Below, one piece after another: positions 51,598 to 61,599 of a DNA stretch of 64,000 bases. Where the stretch lies: the NCBI GenBank assembly GCA_027886185.1, contig WOAB01000158.1, positions 186,001-250,000 of the forward strand. The letters run 5' to 3'. The notes beneath the pieces are model-generated. The model ran no database searches and was not told where the DNA came from. It saw only the letters and a program-made list of their open reading frames with translations. Position 1 is the stretch's first letter. Every line of letters starts with the position of its first letter. The stretch comes from Rheum nobile (Eukaryota; Streptophyta; Magnoliopsida; Caryophyllales; Polygonaceae). The position numbers and the translations under genes were made by a program.

Positions 51598-52753
51598 ATT
51601 GTTGCTGCTGCTTATTGAACTGTTGGTTCCCATATCTCAAATTGGGGTGATCTCTCCACCCAGGATTGTAGGTGTCGGAGTATGGGTCATATCTTGGTCT
51701 AGGCGGTCCGAACCCTCCCATAGCATTCACTTCAGCTGCAGGATCTTGCAGTTGCGGGCACGTATCAGTAGGGTGTAACATGTCATAACACATGCCACAG
51801 GCCTTGACTTGTTGTGGACTTCCTTTCATCATAAAACGCTTCATCATCTCCTTCAACTCGTTCACATCAGATTGCAGTAAAGATGATGGATGAGAGTCTG
51901 CAGCCTTTGCTGCGTGAAAGCTCGCTCTCTTGCTGAATTGCCTTGAGCCTTCAGATAGCTCAGAAAACATTTCAAATGTTGCAGTTGCAATTTTATTCAA
52001 AATGTTACCACTACAAGCTGCGTTCACCATTCTACGCTCATCGTCAAGAAGCCTGCCATACAGATATAGAATGAGGTCTTGGTCAGAATAACCATGGTAT
52101 GGACAACTTGATATTAACCTCTTGAATCTCTCATAGTACTCATAAAAAGTCTCAGTAGCATGTTGTTCAATGTTGTTGATATTCTTCTTCAGGCTATTGA
52201 GCTTTGTGGCAGGAAAGTACTTCTCTAGAAAGGCTTTCTTCATCTTTACCCATGTATCAATGCTTCCTGGAGCTAGATAGTAGAACCAGTCATTGGTCGA
52301 ATCCTTCAGAGAGAAAGGAAAGGCCCTCAGCTTGATTTGGTCCTTTGTCACGCCCCTTGGATTCATACTGATGCAGACAGCGTGAAACTCAGATAAGTGC
52401 TTGTTGGGGTCTTCGCCATTCATCCCATGGAAGTGGGGTAGCAAGTGAATTAATCCAGACTTCAACTCAAAATTAACACCATCAACCAACTCAGGAAATT
52501 GCACAGCAAGCGGTTACTGCTCCAGATTCGGTGCAGTTAACTGCCTCAAAGTCTGTTGTTCAGCCATCTCGAGTTGCTCACGAACGGTTCTACGATTCCT
52601 GGAAAGTGTTCGCTCAATTTCTGTATCAAGATCTAAGGTTGGAGAATTAGTAGCACGGGTGTGGACCATAAGACAAGTCCACACAACAGTTGGTAAACAA
52701 TCACATACAAACACGAAAAGAATAAACCTTAGACTCCCCGGCAACGGCGCCAA
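51598..52753 (-). pseudogene. Gag of element H, N-terminal and capsid part
   Basis: The likely start is MVHTRATNSPTLDLDTEIER (about 52,670), the typical short N-terminus of Athila-like Gag. TAA at 52,514-52,516 interrupts it, then the frame stays open from 52,504 to the CACTA junction. The capsid core includes LIHLLPHFHGMNGEDPNKHL, FPFSLKDSTNDWFYYL, FLEKYFPATKLNSLKK and YYERFKRLISSCPYHG. A C-x2-C-x4-H-x4-C knuckle (CGMCYDMLHPTDTC) lies at about 51,797-51,756. The protein forms the particle shell. It is cut by CACTA 2 at 51,597 and continues at 48,791. Confidence 0.88.
52735..52752 (-). other. Primer-binding site, tRNA-Asp type (element H)
   Basis: The minus strand reads TGGCGCCGTTGCCGGGGA, complementary to the 3' end of plant tRNA-Asp. 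It lies four bases from the 5' LTR end at 52,757. Used by many Athila-like elements. Confidence 0.92.
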
Positions 52754-52756
52754 ATT

Positions 52757-54031
52757 TGATAGGCGTTTAGTCTTGTGTACCTAACAAAGAAACCTTAAAA
52801 CCCCAACTAATGTAGTCTGGCAAGTAAGGGTCGAACCCACAGAGAATCAAGTTATCTATCCTGTTTGCAGAAATTATTCACCAACAGTAACAAAGGGGGA
52901 TTTGATTGTTTTGTTTTAAACTATGAAATAAACTAGCAGAATTAATGATGATGTAAACAGATATTTATGAAAGTACTCAGCCAAACAGATATCCACACTT
53001 CAGTTTGATTGATTGATCCTTGATTATCTCTAGTTCTTTTGACCAACGAATGTTCCTATTCCTTTTCTTAAGTTATTAACAAGACAACCAGACGCTAATA
53101 ATACTAACTATCAAACAACCAGGAAACTATCTAGATTCAATTCAATAGCAGCAATAAGTTCAGGAATTTCAGCAGATACATGCACATAAAACAATCAGTT
53201 TTACTTAACATGCAATAAATTCTCTTCTACAATAAACTATTCCAACCGGTTCTAGAATATCGTAGTTATTACTCTGAATAAGGTATTTCAACTAGAAACA
53301 ATTTAACTCTAGTAGAAGAATATTACTAATAACCACTAGTTGATCATGCTAGTATAATCAGTAAAACTCAAAGGGATTAAGCACAAGAGAATTAATAACA
53401 TTCAAAGGAATAGAACAAGAATTATAATATCACAACCAAATCAAACGAAGGCTTCAATCATCTGACTAAGTAAAGGAAACTTAGTTCTTCATAGTCTTGC
53501 AAAAACTCCAAAAACTCTAAAATGCCGTTCTGAAAATATGCTAGAATGAATGACGATCCAAACCTACAAAAAACTTAGTCTATTTAACCTAAACGAAATA
53601 TGCTAAATATAATAAACGAAATATAAAAATATAAAATAAAGAAAATAAGGTAACAAGATAATATGCAGCGAAATCTTCCTGCATGGTCTCTGGTCGTTAA
53701 GGCTGCGATCGCGGTGGTCATGGCCGCACCCGCGGTTTGCACTTCGTAGCACTCCATCAAATCCTTCATCGACCGCGATTGCGGGTCCAAAACTGCGACC
53801 GCGGTTTTGCCTTCTCCGCTTCCTGACGAACTCTTCCCATGCTGCGCTTGCTCCTCCTTAGCCGCGGTTGCGGCTTTGCCTTCATCAGCTCCTCTACTTC
53901 ACTAAAATTAGCTCTTTCACCACTTCTTCTCTACTACTCCATCATCCTAATTTATCTCCTAAACCCATACAGATGGTACCTAATAACCTAGTAACAGCTC
54001 CAAGTTATGCACTACAAAGTAGAGCGTATCA
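52757..54031 (-). repeat. 5' LTR of element H (1,275 bp)
   Basis: The plus strand reads TGATAGGCGTTTAGTC...AGAGCGTATCA. It pairs with 37,551-38,720 plus 45,843-45,925, differing by substitutions and some indels (a 12-bp GCGATCGCGGTGG-containing segment near 53,705 is absent from the 3' copy). It is followed by TCACC (54,032-54,036). Confidence 0.92.
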
Positions 54032-54036
54032 TCACC

Positions 54037-54170
54037 CATCCTTGTACTACTTCTGCACTAGCACGTTTAACTTCATAGTTCTTTGTCCTGACTTGAACCA
54101 TGAAAAGAAAGAGCTCTTGTTGACAAGGGTAGCACTTTTACTCATTATAAACCAAGTTCGGGGTGTTACA
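54037..54170 (-). repeat. Cassandra 5' LTR, 5' end segment
   Basis: On the minus strand it runs from TGTAACACCCCGAAC (54,170) through GAAGTTAAACGTGCTAGTGC to AGTAGTACAAGGATGGGTGA, the 5S-like block. It joins 37,550 once element H and one TCACC copy are removed. TATGT follows at 54,171-54,175. Confidence 0.85.
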
Positions 54171-54175
54171 TATGT

Positions 54176-55320
54176 TGTATCATAACCTTGGGCAGATTGA
54201 TAGACTCCTTATCTAGCAATTTGGCGAGGACCACAACGTCCAAAATCAGCAAGTTACTGATAAGGTAGTGATAGAGCACCTTGTTGATCGCACACATGGA
54301 GTTAGTGTGAAGAGCACCAGACCAAGGAGGAGAGGATATTTCGGACACGCGGTGAACCACCTCCTAGTATGGAAAATCCTTGGGCCAATGACCTTTGGGG
54401 TACTCGTTATATCCAAGGTGAGGGACCCCTAACAGAATGTTGAGCTCCATGCTAGAGAACACATGGGTTATGCCCTCTAGGGTATAGCTCCCTACGATAG
54501 CATGGGGGCGAATCTCGATACAAAAAGTGGAGTAGAAGGCCCGGAGTTGTTCATCATCAACCGACTCTGCATCCACATACAAATGATCCCACCTCTGATC
54601 CTGCAGAACAGAGACGATCTCCCCCAGTGCATTGTTCCCCAGAAACTCGTGATCAAGCAAAAGTTCCCGGACAACACCTTTGTGACTCATGTCCTTCACC
54701 TCATCCAGTTCAGCCTTCTGTTTGGATTTGGTCGCCTGACGACGTTGACTCTTTCGAACTGGAGCCGTGGACACCTTGGCGCGCTTGGGTTTGCGCTCAG
54801 ACACTGCTCGGATTCATCATCCGAGCTCACAGTAATAGCCTTGGCAGCTTGAGCTCTTGTCTTGTCTTTGGGAGGACTTCCCATTTTGACCCGGCCTGAT
54901 AAATTGAGACCCGCCGACGGTGACGCTTCAACCTCCTCATCAACCAGTTCTCATTCTCCGTGTCGGGTTAGGTAGGGTGGGGGAGAGGAAAGTACCTCAT
55001 CCTTTTTCACTGGAGGAGACAATAGTGGATGCGGGAGGATTAGCGTTAGGGTTTGGGAAGGCAGGGGGTGGTGAAGGTGATTTGGGGGCAGAGTAGGGCA
55101 CCATTGCAAGGTTGGTAGGTGGAGGTGAGGATGATGGAGAGGCCAGTTTTGAGGCGGTGGAGGTTGGTAGAGGGTTGGGAGCGTCGAGAGAGGTGGTGGA
55201 TGGGATGGCTTGAGAGAGGGCGGCGATGACAGAGGGGTGGATTCCCATCACATAGAGTTTGTGAATGAGGGCTTGGGGGCTTTCAGTACCGTCAATGGTG
55301 ACGTTTGGGGTGGAGGCCAT
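54176..55320 (-). pseudogene. Third ORF of element C, N-terminal and core part
   Basis: The start MASTPNVTIDGTESPQ is at 55,320. A Pro/Ser-rich region runs to about 55,000, where the first frameshift or stop occurs. A second frame (about 54,884-54,780) reads AAKAITVSSDDESEQ. From 54,804 the basic KSQRRQATKSKQKAE region and the core follow: MSHKGVVRELLLDHEFLGNN, LRAFYSTFCIEIRPHA, YPKGHWPKDFPY. A stop at about 54,364 precedes NKVLYHYLISNLLILDVVVL. The order and motifs are those of element G's ORF3. The remaining third lies at 37,196-36,784. At least three disabling changes. Confidence 0.8.
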
Positions 55321-56160
55321 TTGTGGAGCTTGGGGAGATGAGGAAGATAGCAAGAGAATTGGAGACAAAAGGTGCAATTGAGAGGCGGTGCAAAAATATA
55401 CCTTGGAGACGCTGAATATATAGAGCCAAAGCAAATCTTTTCGGTTGCCAAAGATAACGCTTAAGATTTTCTCCTTCCATCTGTTCCAAGGATCTCAGCC
55501 AAAATAATTATCTTCCAAAAATAAATCTTGTGGAAGATTGCGTCTATATTCACCAAAGCCCACAAGATCTCGAGCAAACCAAAATGTCACGTAGCCATCA
55601 AATCAACCCTAAATGCACATCATCTTTTCCCATACAGTTGCAGGCCATCATTGCACCTCAATCCTGTCAATTCCCAACCACAATACACAGAGGCACTCAT
55701 CCGACTTCTCTACTTTCTGAAAAAGTAGATGGGTGTGATGTGGGGGTAACGTTACCAGAGAGGGTACAAAGAACATCACACAAAAATATACGAGAATTTT
55801 TAATAATATTTAATCATGAAAGAGAGGCTCCTAGTTATGGATGATTAGAGGGGCTCATAAGGAGCATCAAGCAGGATGGCTAGGGTAAGTTGTAGAGTCA
55901 ACAATCATTTGGGCTTATGATGAGGGATCAATGCATCAAGTTGACTTTTGTAGGCCGAAAAAAAGTTGTTCCAAGTGTAGTAACGAAAGCATAGATGATC
56001 ATGTATGAAATTTGCAAATCAGAGAAGTACATGCAAGTAAGCTAAGCACGTTATCCATACAATGAGCAAGAGAGAGGTTGCAAATCGAGACACGACACTT
56101 CGACTAACGAAATTCACCAAGTAATTTTAGCCAGTCATCGAGGGAACACAATGATTAGAC
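55321..56160 (-). other. Post-pol spacer of element C
   Basis: Sequence between the end of pol (about 56,170) and ORF3. It includes CTCATCATAAGCCCAAATGA (minus strand, about 55,905-55,925), shared with element G near 42,250. Plus-strand open stretches at 55,528-55,844 are on the opposite strand and not conserved, so no gene is called apart from the TATA box. Confidence 0.55.
55416..55422 (-). promoter_or_regulatory. Internal TATA box upstream of ORF3 (element C)
   Basis: The minus strand reads GGCTCTATATATTCAGCGTC, with TATATAT about 97 bp before the ATG at 55,320, then CTCCAAGG and a CT-rich leader. It matches the arrangement at 42,733-42,846 in element G. Confidence 0.55.
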
Positions 56161-56471
56161 AATTAGTTAAGAGAGATCATACCAAGTTCCATGCGAAACT
56201 TTTTAAAGGGTTCCCTATTGAGTGCCTTGGTGAAAATGCCAGCAATTTGATCCTTGGTTCCACAAAAGTCCATAGAAACCAATCATTTCTCCACACAATC
56301 ACATAAGAAGTGATGTCTTATCTCACTATGCTTGGTACGCGAGTGTTGTACAGGATTCTTGGAAATATTTATAGCACTAGTATTGTCACAAAGAATGGGA
56401 ACAGAGTAAAGAAGAATACCATAGTCACTGAGTTGTTGCTTGAGCCATAAGAGTTGAGTATAACAAGCTGC
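56161..56471 (-). pseudogene. RNase H C-terminal part of element C
   Basis: The minus frame continues from the CACTA junction: CYTQLLWLKQQLSDYGILLY, CDNTSAINISKNPVQHSRTK, HSEIRHHFLCDCVEK, a TGA, then DQIAGIFTKALNREPFKKFR, the normal end of copia pol. The last Asp region (TKHxEIRHHF) is recognisable. The N-terminal RNase H half is at 60,852-61,000, on the other side of CACTA 1. Confidence 0.85.
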
Positions 56472-56499
56472 CACTACTACAAAAAATGCTTTTTAGCCC

Positions 56500-56740
56500 G
56501 GATCCTAATTATCCGTGATATAAAGTCCTGATACATCAAAAGAAGTCGGGCTATTTAAGAAAGATAACATATTAGCCCGGACCGTTGTAGAGAAGCCCGG
56601 GCTAAAAACAAATTTATTTTAAAAGAGTCAAAACTTAATAGCCCAGGCATGTTTTTTTAGGAATGTCCGGGCTATTTTGTCGCGTTCTATATTAACCTAC
56701 ATTAAAATAAGCCGGTTACGAAACATCCGGGCTATTTTGT
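56500..56740. repeat. Subterminal AGCCCGG repeats of CACTA 1, left end
   Basis: TTAGCCCGGA, AGTCGGGCTATT, TTAGCCCGGACC, AGCCCGGGCTAAAA, ATGTCCGGGCTATTTTGTCG and ACATCCGGGCTATTTTGTCG follow in both orientations. The same words are arranged in inverse at 60,535-60,835. Confidence 0.8.
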
Positions 56741-56769
56741 CGTAATTAACCACATACCTTAAGTAAAAG

Positions 56770-57065
56770 CTTTTACTCCTTCAAAATTCACTAGCGCCTA
56801 GCTCCTTCTGTCTCCTTCCCCGACCGGCGCCTCTTTCCCAGACTACACAACTCCACCGGCGCCTCCTTCCGTCTCCTTCCTCATTCCCCGACTACACAGC
56901 TCCACCGGTGCTTCCTTTCCGACCCGTCCTTCCAGCCGGCGCGCTGCATCTCCGACCCCTCCATCTCCTTGCTCGTTCGATCCGGCCCCTCCATCTCCTT
57001 CCTCGTTCGATCTGACGACTCCATCTCCGACGACTCTAATTCCGGCGTGCTATCCACCCTAAGGT
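56770..57065 (+). other. CT-rich, tandem CCTCCTTCCGTCTCCTTCC tract
   Basis: Words CCGACCGGCGCC / CTCCACCGGCGCCTCCTTCC / CGACCCCTCCATCTCCTT repeat four or more times. It looks like a promoter or 5' leader, and may be the captured or native leader of the transcript running into the LETM1-like exons. A donor-like AAG/GTATGT lies at 57,060-57,067. Confidence 0.45.
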
Positions 57066-57830
57066 ATGTCTCGAACCATATAACCTCCTTGATTTGGATT
57101 TGTAGTTGTAAATTCAGAAATTGAAAAAGCCCTAAAACCCAAAATTGTGTGTTGTAAGTTGGTTCGATTTTTTTTTTGGTGTTGGACGACGAGGTACACG
57201 ATTTTTTTTTGGTGTTTGCAATTCAATCAATTTAGGAATTAGGGATTCGAATCATGAAATCAATTTAGGGATTTGGATTAGGAATTGCTCGTGCCAAGAT
57301 AGCTCTTAGAAAAGCTCGTCTGCTAGAGTAAGTTTCCAGTGCCTTCTCACTAATTTACATTCAATATTTGCATATTTATAGTCCATCATCATACCCAATT
57401 TCAGATTAGTATGTAGAATGTCTGTGAATCTTATCAGGGAATATATTCCTGAACTTTTCTAAGTCACGACCTCATTCTTGAATGATAGAAATGCAGGCTC
57501 CATGTTTAAAGCCTTTAATTCAGTCAAACTCTGTTAACTTTTTTAGCTTCTGGATATTGCTCATCCTTGCCCAAAAGCTAAAACATAAACTACAGGAACT
57601 CTTAGCTCATGTGATTAATTAATGGATTAGATTCTCTTTCTCTTTTATTGATTAGGTCAGATGGATCTTGAAACCCTTCCACAATTATGATTTCTTATAG
57701 ATCCTTAGAGTAATATATTCTATATTTCACATACATATTATATATAGCAGCCTCTTCCATTATTTGATGCTATTGATTTGTTGACACACTGTTTGTACTT
57801 CTCTCTAGGACACAATAGGTTTACGATCTT

Positions 57831-58866
57831 TTTCAACTGGTGGGAAGTTATTGCAGGTAATTTAAAATTTCTCAAGCTGCATTAGATTGTATATTTCTTA
57901 CTATTTTCAGCTAACCAACTTTTCTGAGATAAGCAATTCCTCGGTTTTGAGTATAATTTTGACATAACAGTTATCAACCTTATTCAGACACATTTTAAAA
58001 AGATGTAGGAACGAAATTCAGAATTTATTTATCTGTTATTATTGAATGTGGTGACATTTGTAAAATAAATTACGAATAGAAGATCATCTACTACACTATT
58101 TCCCCCTTGATGGATCTGCGTTGTGTGAGGTCTTTGAATTAAGTTGGCACTTAAAATGACCATTCTCTTCAACTTGCAGCTTCGCGATTGGCTTGATTTA
58201 TCTCTTAACCATTTTGTAACTTCTTCTCTACTAATTCTTTCCAGGTACTGTTTATATCATTGTTCTATTTACAGACCTAGAAATTTGTTTCTTCCCCCCC
58301 ATGATATAGTGCATATGCTCACCATATTTCTTAAAATGTCTAAAACCTCGATTTCAGAGCATTTATGGTTTCTGGGAAGGTGAGGCCAGAAGAAGCAGTT
58401 CAAGCAACCTTGTCCTGTCTTCCAGATGAGGTGGTGGAAACTGTTGGTGTCACATCTTTGCCTTCAGAAGATTCTGTTTCCGATAGAAGAAGGAAGTTAG
58501 AGTTCCTTGAGAAGGAGGATGAACATTGCAACTGCAAAAGAAGCACAGGAACGAGCGAGAGCCAAGACAATTGAAAAACAAGAACAACTTTGTGAACTCA
58601 GTCATGCATTGGCAGTATTGGCATCTGCATCTGTATGACTGTTATCTTAGGGTTCGTTTTACACAACATAATTATTACTTAAAAGATCCTTAAGTAATAA
58701 GTAATGCGAGCCAAACAAACCTTTTTTCCTTTCTTAATTCCTATTGAGTACATATTGGCGTTTGGACATTTTTGTGATTCAATCCCTCTTAATTTGTATT
58801 CTTGTTCTGTATTTGTAGTCAGTGTGCAGAGAGCGTGAAGAGTTCCTGAGACTAGTAAAAGAGGAG
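57831..58866 (+). pseudogene. LETM1: Captured LETM1-like gene fragment (several exons with introns)
   Basis: Exon 58,180-58,244 (LRDWLDLSLNHFVTSSLLIL) is joined in phase across a CCAG/GTACTG...TTTCAG intron to exon 58,358-58,632. That exon reads VSGKVRPEEAVQATLSCLPD, TVGVTSLPSEDSVSDRRRKL and, after a small deletion that shifts the frame near 58,520, EQLCELSHALAVLASAS. The next exon 58,819-58,866 reads SVCREREEFLRLVKEE with TTTGTAG and GAG/GTATGT borders. These are consecutive segments of the plant mitochondrial inner-membrane protein LETM1 (ribosome-binding domain and the following coiled coil). A possible earlier exon lies at about 57,810-57,860 (acceptor CTCTAG, donor CAG/GTAATT). The N-terminus, transmembrane segment and EF-hand end are absent. 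Confidence 0.85.
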
Positions 58867-60530
58867 GTATGTACCATCAAACAACTCTATTAGCAATTGA
58901 TTATATTTGTTTTTGTTTATTTTTATTTCTACTTCGCCAATAGACGTGACTTGGAAAAAGGAATTGTTGAACCACTGTCCCCTTATGTGTACATGGTGCA
59001 TAGAAGACTAGCATTTTAATCTCGCAAAGAGAATACTAGCAAATCACAGACTGTTATATGAACAAAATAAAAGGAAGATGAAAATAAATCTCTTAAGTTC
59101 ATCATTAATAAACCGTCAGTAATCATGATGTCGCTAGACAGTGGCAAGTTCATATCTCTGCTTATGAACTATGGACTTGTACTGTACAAAGGCAGTTAGT
59201 ACAATATGTGATGTGCACACATATGGACAAATGAATACATCCTAGGCGCATCCAAAAAGTCTTCTTATTTTCATTTGAGGAAGAAGTGTTTGTGCAACTC
59301 AATATATTTGAAATGTTCCCTATGTCTATCTTTAAATACGCAAACATATAAGTGGCATCAGATTGAATGACTAATGAGGATAGCTGTTGTACATAATGTT
59401 ACTAATAAATTAGCTATTACCTTGAAGTTCATGCATAACCTTTTGTTTGCTGCTCAAAGTATTCTCAAGCTTGGCATTTCATTTTCTGTTGTATGTCTTT
59501 TTCCTTTCCGTTTCTTGTATTTTATGCTTCTAAACAAACAGTTGTTCCTAAAAGTGGTTGTTTTCCCATATTTGATATGTTCTCTTGTTCCAATCCATTT
59601 TTAACTGTACAACATTGGCCAGAGGAAGTGATTGTTAACATGTACTTATTGCAAGAAGTATATGAAGTATATATATATGATTAACATGTCCACAGGTAGA
59701 AAGTATAAACTGACCCTGTCATGGAAAATCAAGTAAAGCATGTTTCTTTTCAGTTCTGGTACTGTTGTCCTGTGTTGGTTACTCAGTTCATTTAGACAAG
59801 GAAGATGGTTCAAATGATGGGAAAAAGTCAGGAGTTGGGTTGCTTGTCTGCGTTGGCATCAAAGTTGGACTCTCTTTCTTGATGTGAATGTACTCAGTGC
59901 AGTTGTTATTGCCCTCTCCCCCTTTTCTCTTTTTGTCCTCACAGTTTATTTACTTGATTCATTTTGATGGCAGCTCTTGGTGGACAAAAGACCGACTGCT
60001 GATCATGCAACTGCTCATGCACATAGCAAGGAAGGTGAGATTTTCCTTAGTAGAACAATAAAGAATGAAATTAAGTTAAATGTGCTAACTATCAAAACGA
60101 TCTTCATTTCCAAGTGCCAACAATGTGATTTCAGGATGTGCTATGAAATCATTTTATTACATCTCTTTATCTAATTTTTATGATAGAGAATGATTTTTTG
60201 GCACCATTTAGCTTACTGATAATTCTGTTACACTTGCTGACTGTCAAAACATTTTTATTGCCAAGTCCTTATTTGGAGAGTCAACTGATGATTATCATTT
60301 GTGCTCGTTTGAATAGTTTAGCAGATAGAGAAGAAAAAAATAGTCTTCTTGGTTATTTATGAATCTTGAACATGTTCATGTATTTACAATCTATGGTTTG
60401 AGCTATAACCCTTATTGAATTGCATGGAAATGGAAGGCACATATAGGTATTTTTTCTTGAAGCTTTATAAAAAGCGAAGCCTAAGATACTCGGGATTGAA
60501 TATCCCATTTTTTTTTTTGAAATTAACAGG
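58867..60530 (+). other. Right interior of CACTA 1, possible further captured exons
   Basis: Mostly AT-rich and non-coding. One segment, 59,974-60,034, has an acceptor-like TGATGGCAG before it and GAAG/GTGAGA after it, and reads LLVDKRPTADHATAHAHSKE. Another at about 59,755-59,870 follows TTTTCAG. I cannot assign either to LETM1 or to another gene. No CACTA transposase motif. Confidence 0.4.
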
Positions 60531-60851
60531 ACTTTTTAGCCCGGATATCCAACGGTCCGGGCTAAGAAGTCATCCTTTTTTAAAAAAAATCAGCTTGACT
60601 TTTTAACCCGGATCTACAGCTCCGGGATAAAAAGTCCAGTTATTAGCCCGGACATGTATTATACACGTCCGGGCTATTAAGTGAAGTTCAGCCCCAAATT
60701 ATGTGAAGGAATATAGCACGGGCGTGTGACAATGGGTCCGGGCTATTTGGTCTATTATCACACCAACCAATAGCCCGGACCCTTTTTAGCTATATCCGGG
60801 CTATATAATGAAAAACGCCCGGGCTAAAAAGCATATTTTGTAGTAGTGTGC

Positions 60852-61599
60852 GGCGGCTATGTATTCGGCTTCTGCTGTGGACAAAGAAACTGAATTTTGC
60901 TTTTTCGACCCCCAAGAAACCAAACACGGCCCCAAGAATTGAGTCATTCATGATGTAGACTTTCTATCCATTTTATTCCCTGCGAAGTTAGCATCTGTGT
61001 ATCCAACCAAATCAAAGTTGCATCCCCTCGGATACCACATACAAATATCATCTGTCCCCTTCAAGTATCTCAGAATCCTTTTCACTGCCTTGAGGTGTGT
61101 CTCCTTGGGATCAGCCTGAAATCGAGCACATAGACACACTATACATAATATCAGGTCTACTAGAAGTAAGATAGAGAAACGAACCTATGATTCATTGATA
61201 GAGTGTTGGGTCAACTCCTTTTTCATGTTCATCATTTCCCATTGGATTGTTTTGAGATATATGACTAGTGAAGGGCTTTGCATCAGACATTCCAAACTTC
61301 TTGATACACTCGCTGAGATACTTTTGTTGATGAACCCTTGTTCCATCTTCTCCATGAGAAACTTGAAGACCCAAGAAGAACTTTAGTTCCCCCACCATAC
61401 TCATCTCAAAATTGGTTGGCCATGAGACATAAGAATTTTTAAACCAGTTTGTCATCTGTAGACCCGAAGATGATGTCATCCACATAGACCTGCACAACCA
61501 GAGTGTGCTTTCCCTTCTTCAGCAGAAACAAAGTATTGTCAACCTTTCTGCGAACGTATCCATGAGCTAGAAGGAACTGTGATAGCCTATCATACCAGG
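60852..61599 (-). pseudogene. RT C-terminal and RNase H N-terminal part of element C
   Basis: From 61,599 downwards: VQVYVDDIIFGST (catalytic YVDD, about 61,495-61,455), EMSMVGELKFFLGLQVSHGE, RVHQQKYLSECIKKFG, CLCARFQADPKETHLKAVKR, GYTDANFAG, then LSTAEAEYIAA running into TGC at the CACTA junction (60,849). Frameshifts near 61,440 and a stop near 60,948 break the frame. RVT_2 and RNase H motifs are in the right order. Confidence 0.85.

Larger units (their letters stand above)
37551..54031 (-). mobile_element. Element H: Athila-like gag-pro retrotransposon without RT or integrase
   Basis: 5' LTR 52,757-54,031, tRNA-Asp-type PBS, gag, protease and Athila-like 3' region, then the 3' LTR 37,551-38,720 and 45,843-45,925 (split by element G). 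TCACC is duplicated at 37,546-37,550 and 54,032-54,036. A CACTA element interrupts gag. After the protease the frame terminates normally and is followed at once by the GGGTTGCCTCCCGAGAAGCG block that usually lies behind pol. No RT, RNase H or integrase motif is present, so it is non-autonomous. Confidence 0.88.
37202..54170 (-). mobile_element. Cassandra-type TRIM retrotransposon, split by element H
   Basis: Left part 37,202-37,550 and right part 54,037-54,170 make one miniature element. It has an LTR (37,202-37,379), a short internal region ending in a tRNA-Met PBS, and a second LTR (37,487-37,550 plus 54,037-54,170). LTR ends are TGTAACACCCC...GGTCTTACA on the minus strand. TATGT is duplicated at 37,197-37,201 and 54,171-54,175. 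Each LTR carries a 5S rRNA-like block (AGTAGTACxAxGATGGGTGA, then GGGAAGTCC), the defining feature of Cassandra. It encodes no protein and depends on other elements. Confidence 0.85.
56472..60848 (+). mobile_element. CACTA transposon 1 (4.4 kb) carrying host gene exons
   Basis: The ends CACTACTACAAAAAATGC and GCATATTTTGTAGTAGTG are flanked by TGC (56,469-56,471; 60,849-60,851), the 3-bp duplication of CACTA elements. Subterminal AGCCCGGA/TCCGGGCT words repeat at both ends (56,500-56,740 and 60,535-60,835). No transposase fragment was recognised. The interior (57,800-58,870) contains LETM1-like exons with introns. It is a non-autonomous, gene-carrying (Pack-type) CACTA. Confidence 0.93.

Noticed and set aside
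55528..55844. Plus-strand frame of 104 codons
   Set aside because: It is antisense to the post-pol spacer of element C and is not present in the matching region of element G.
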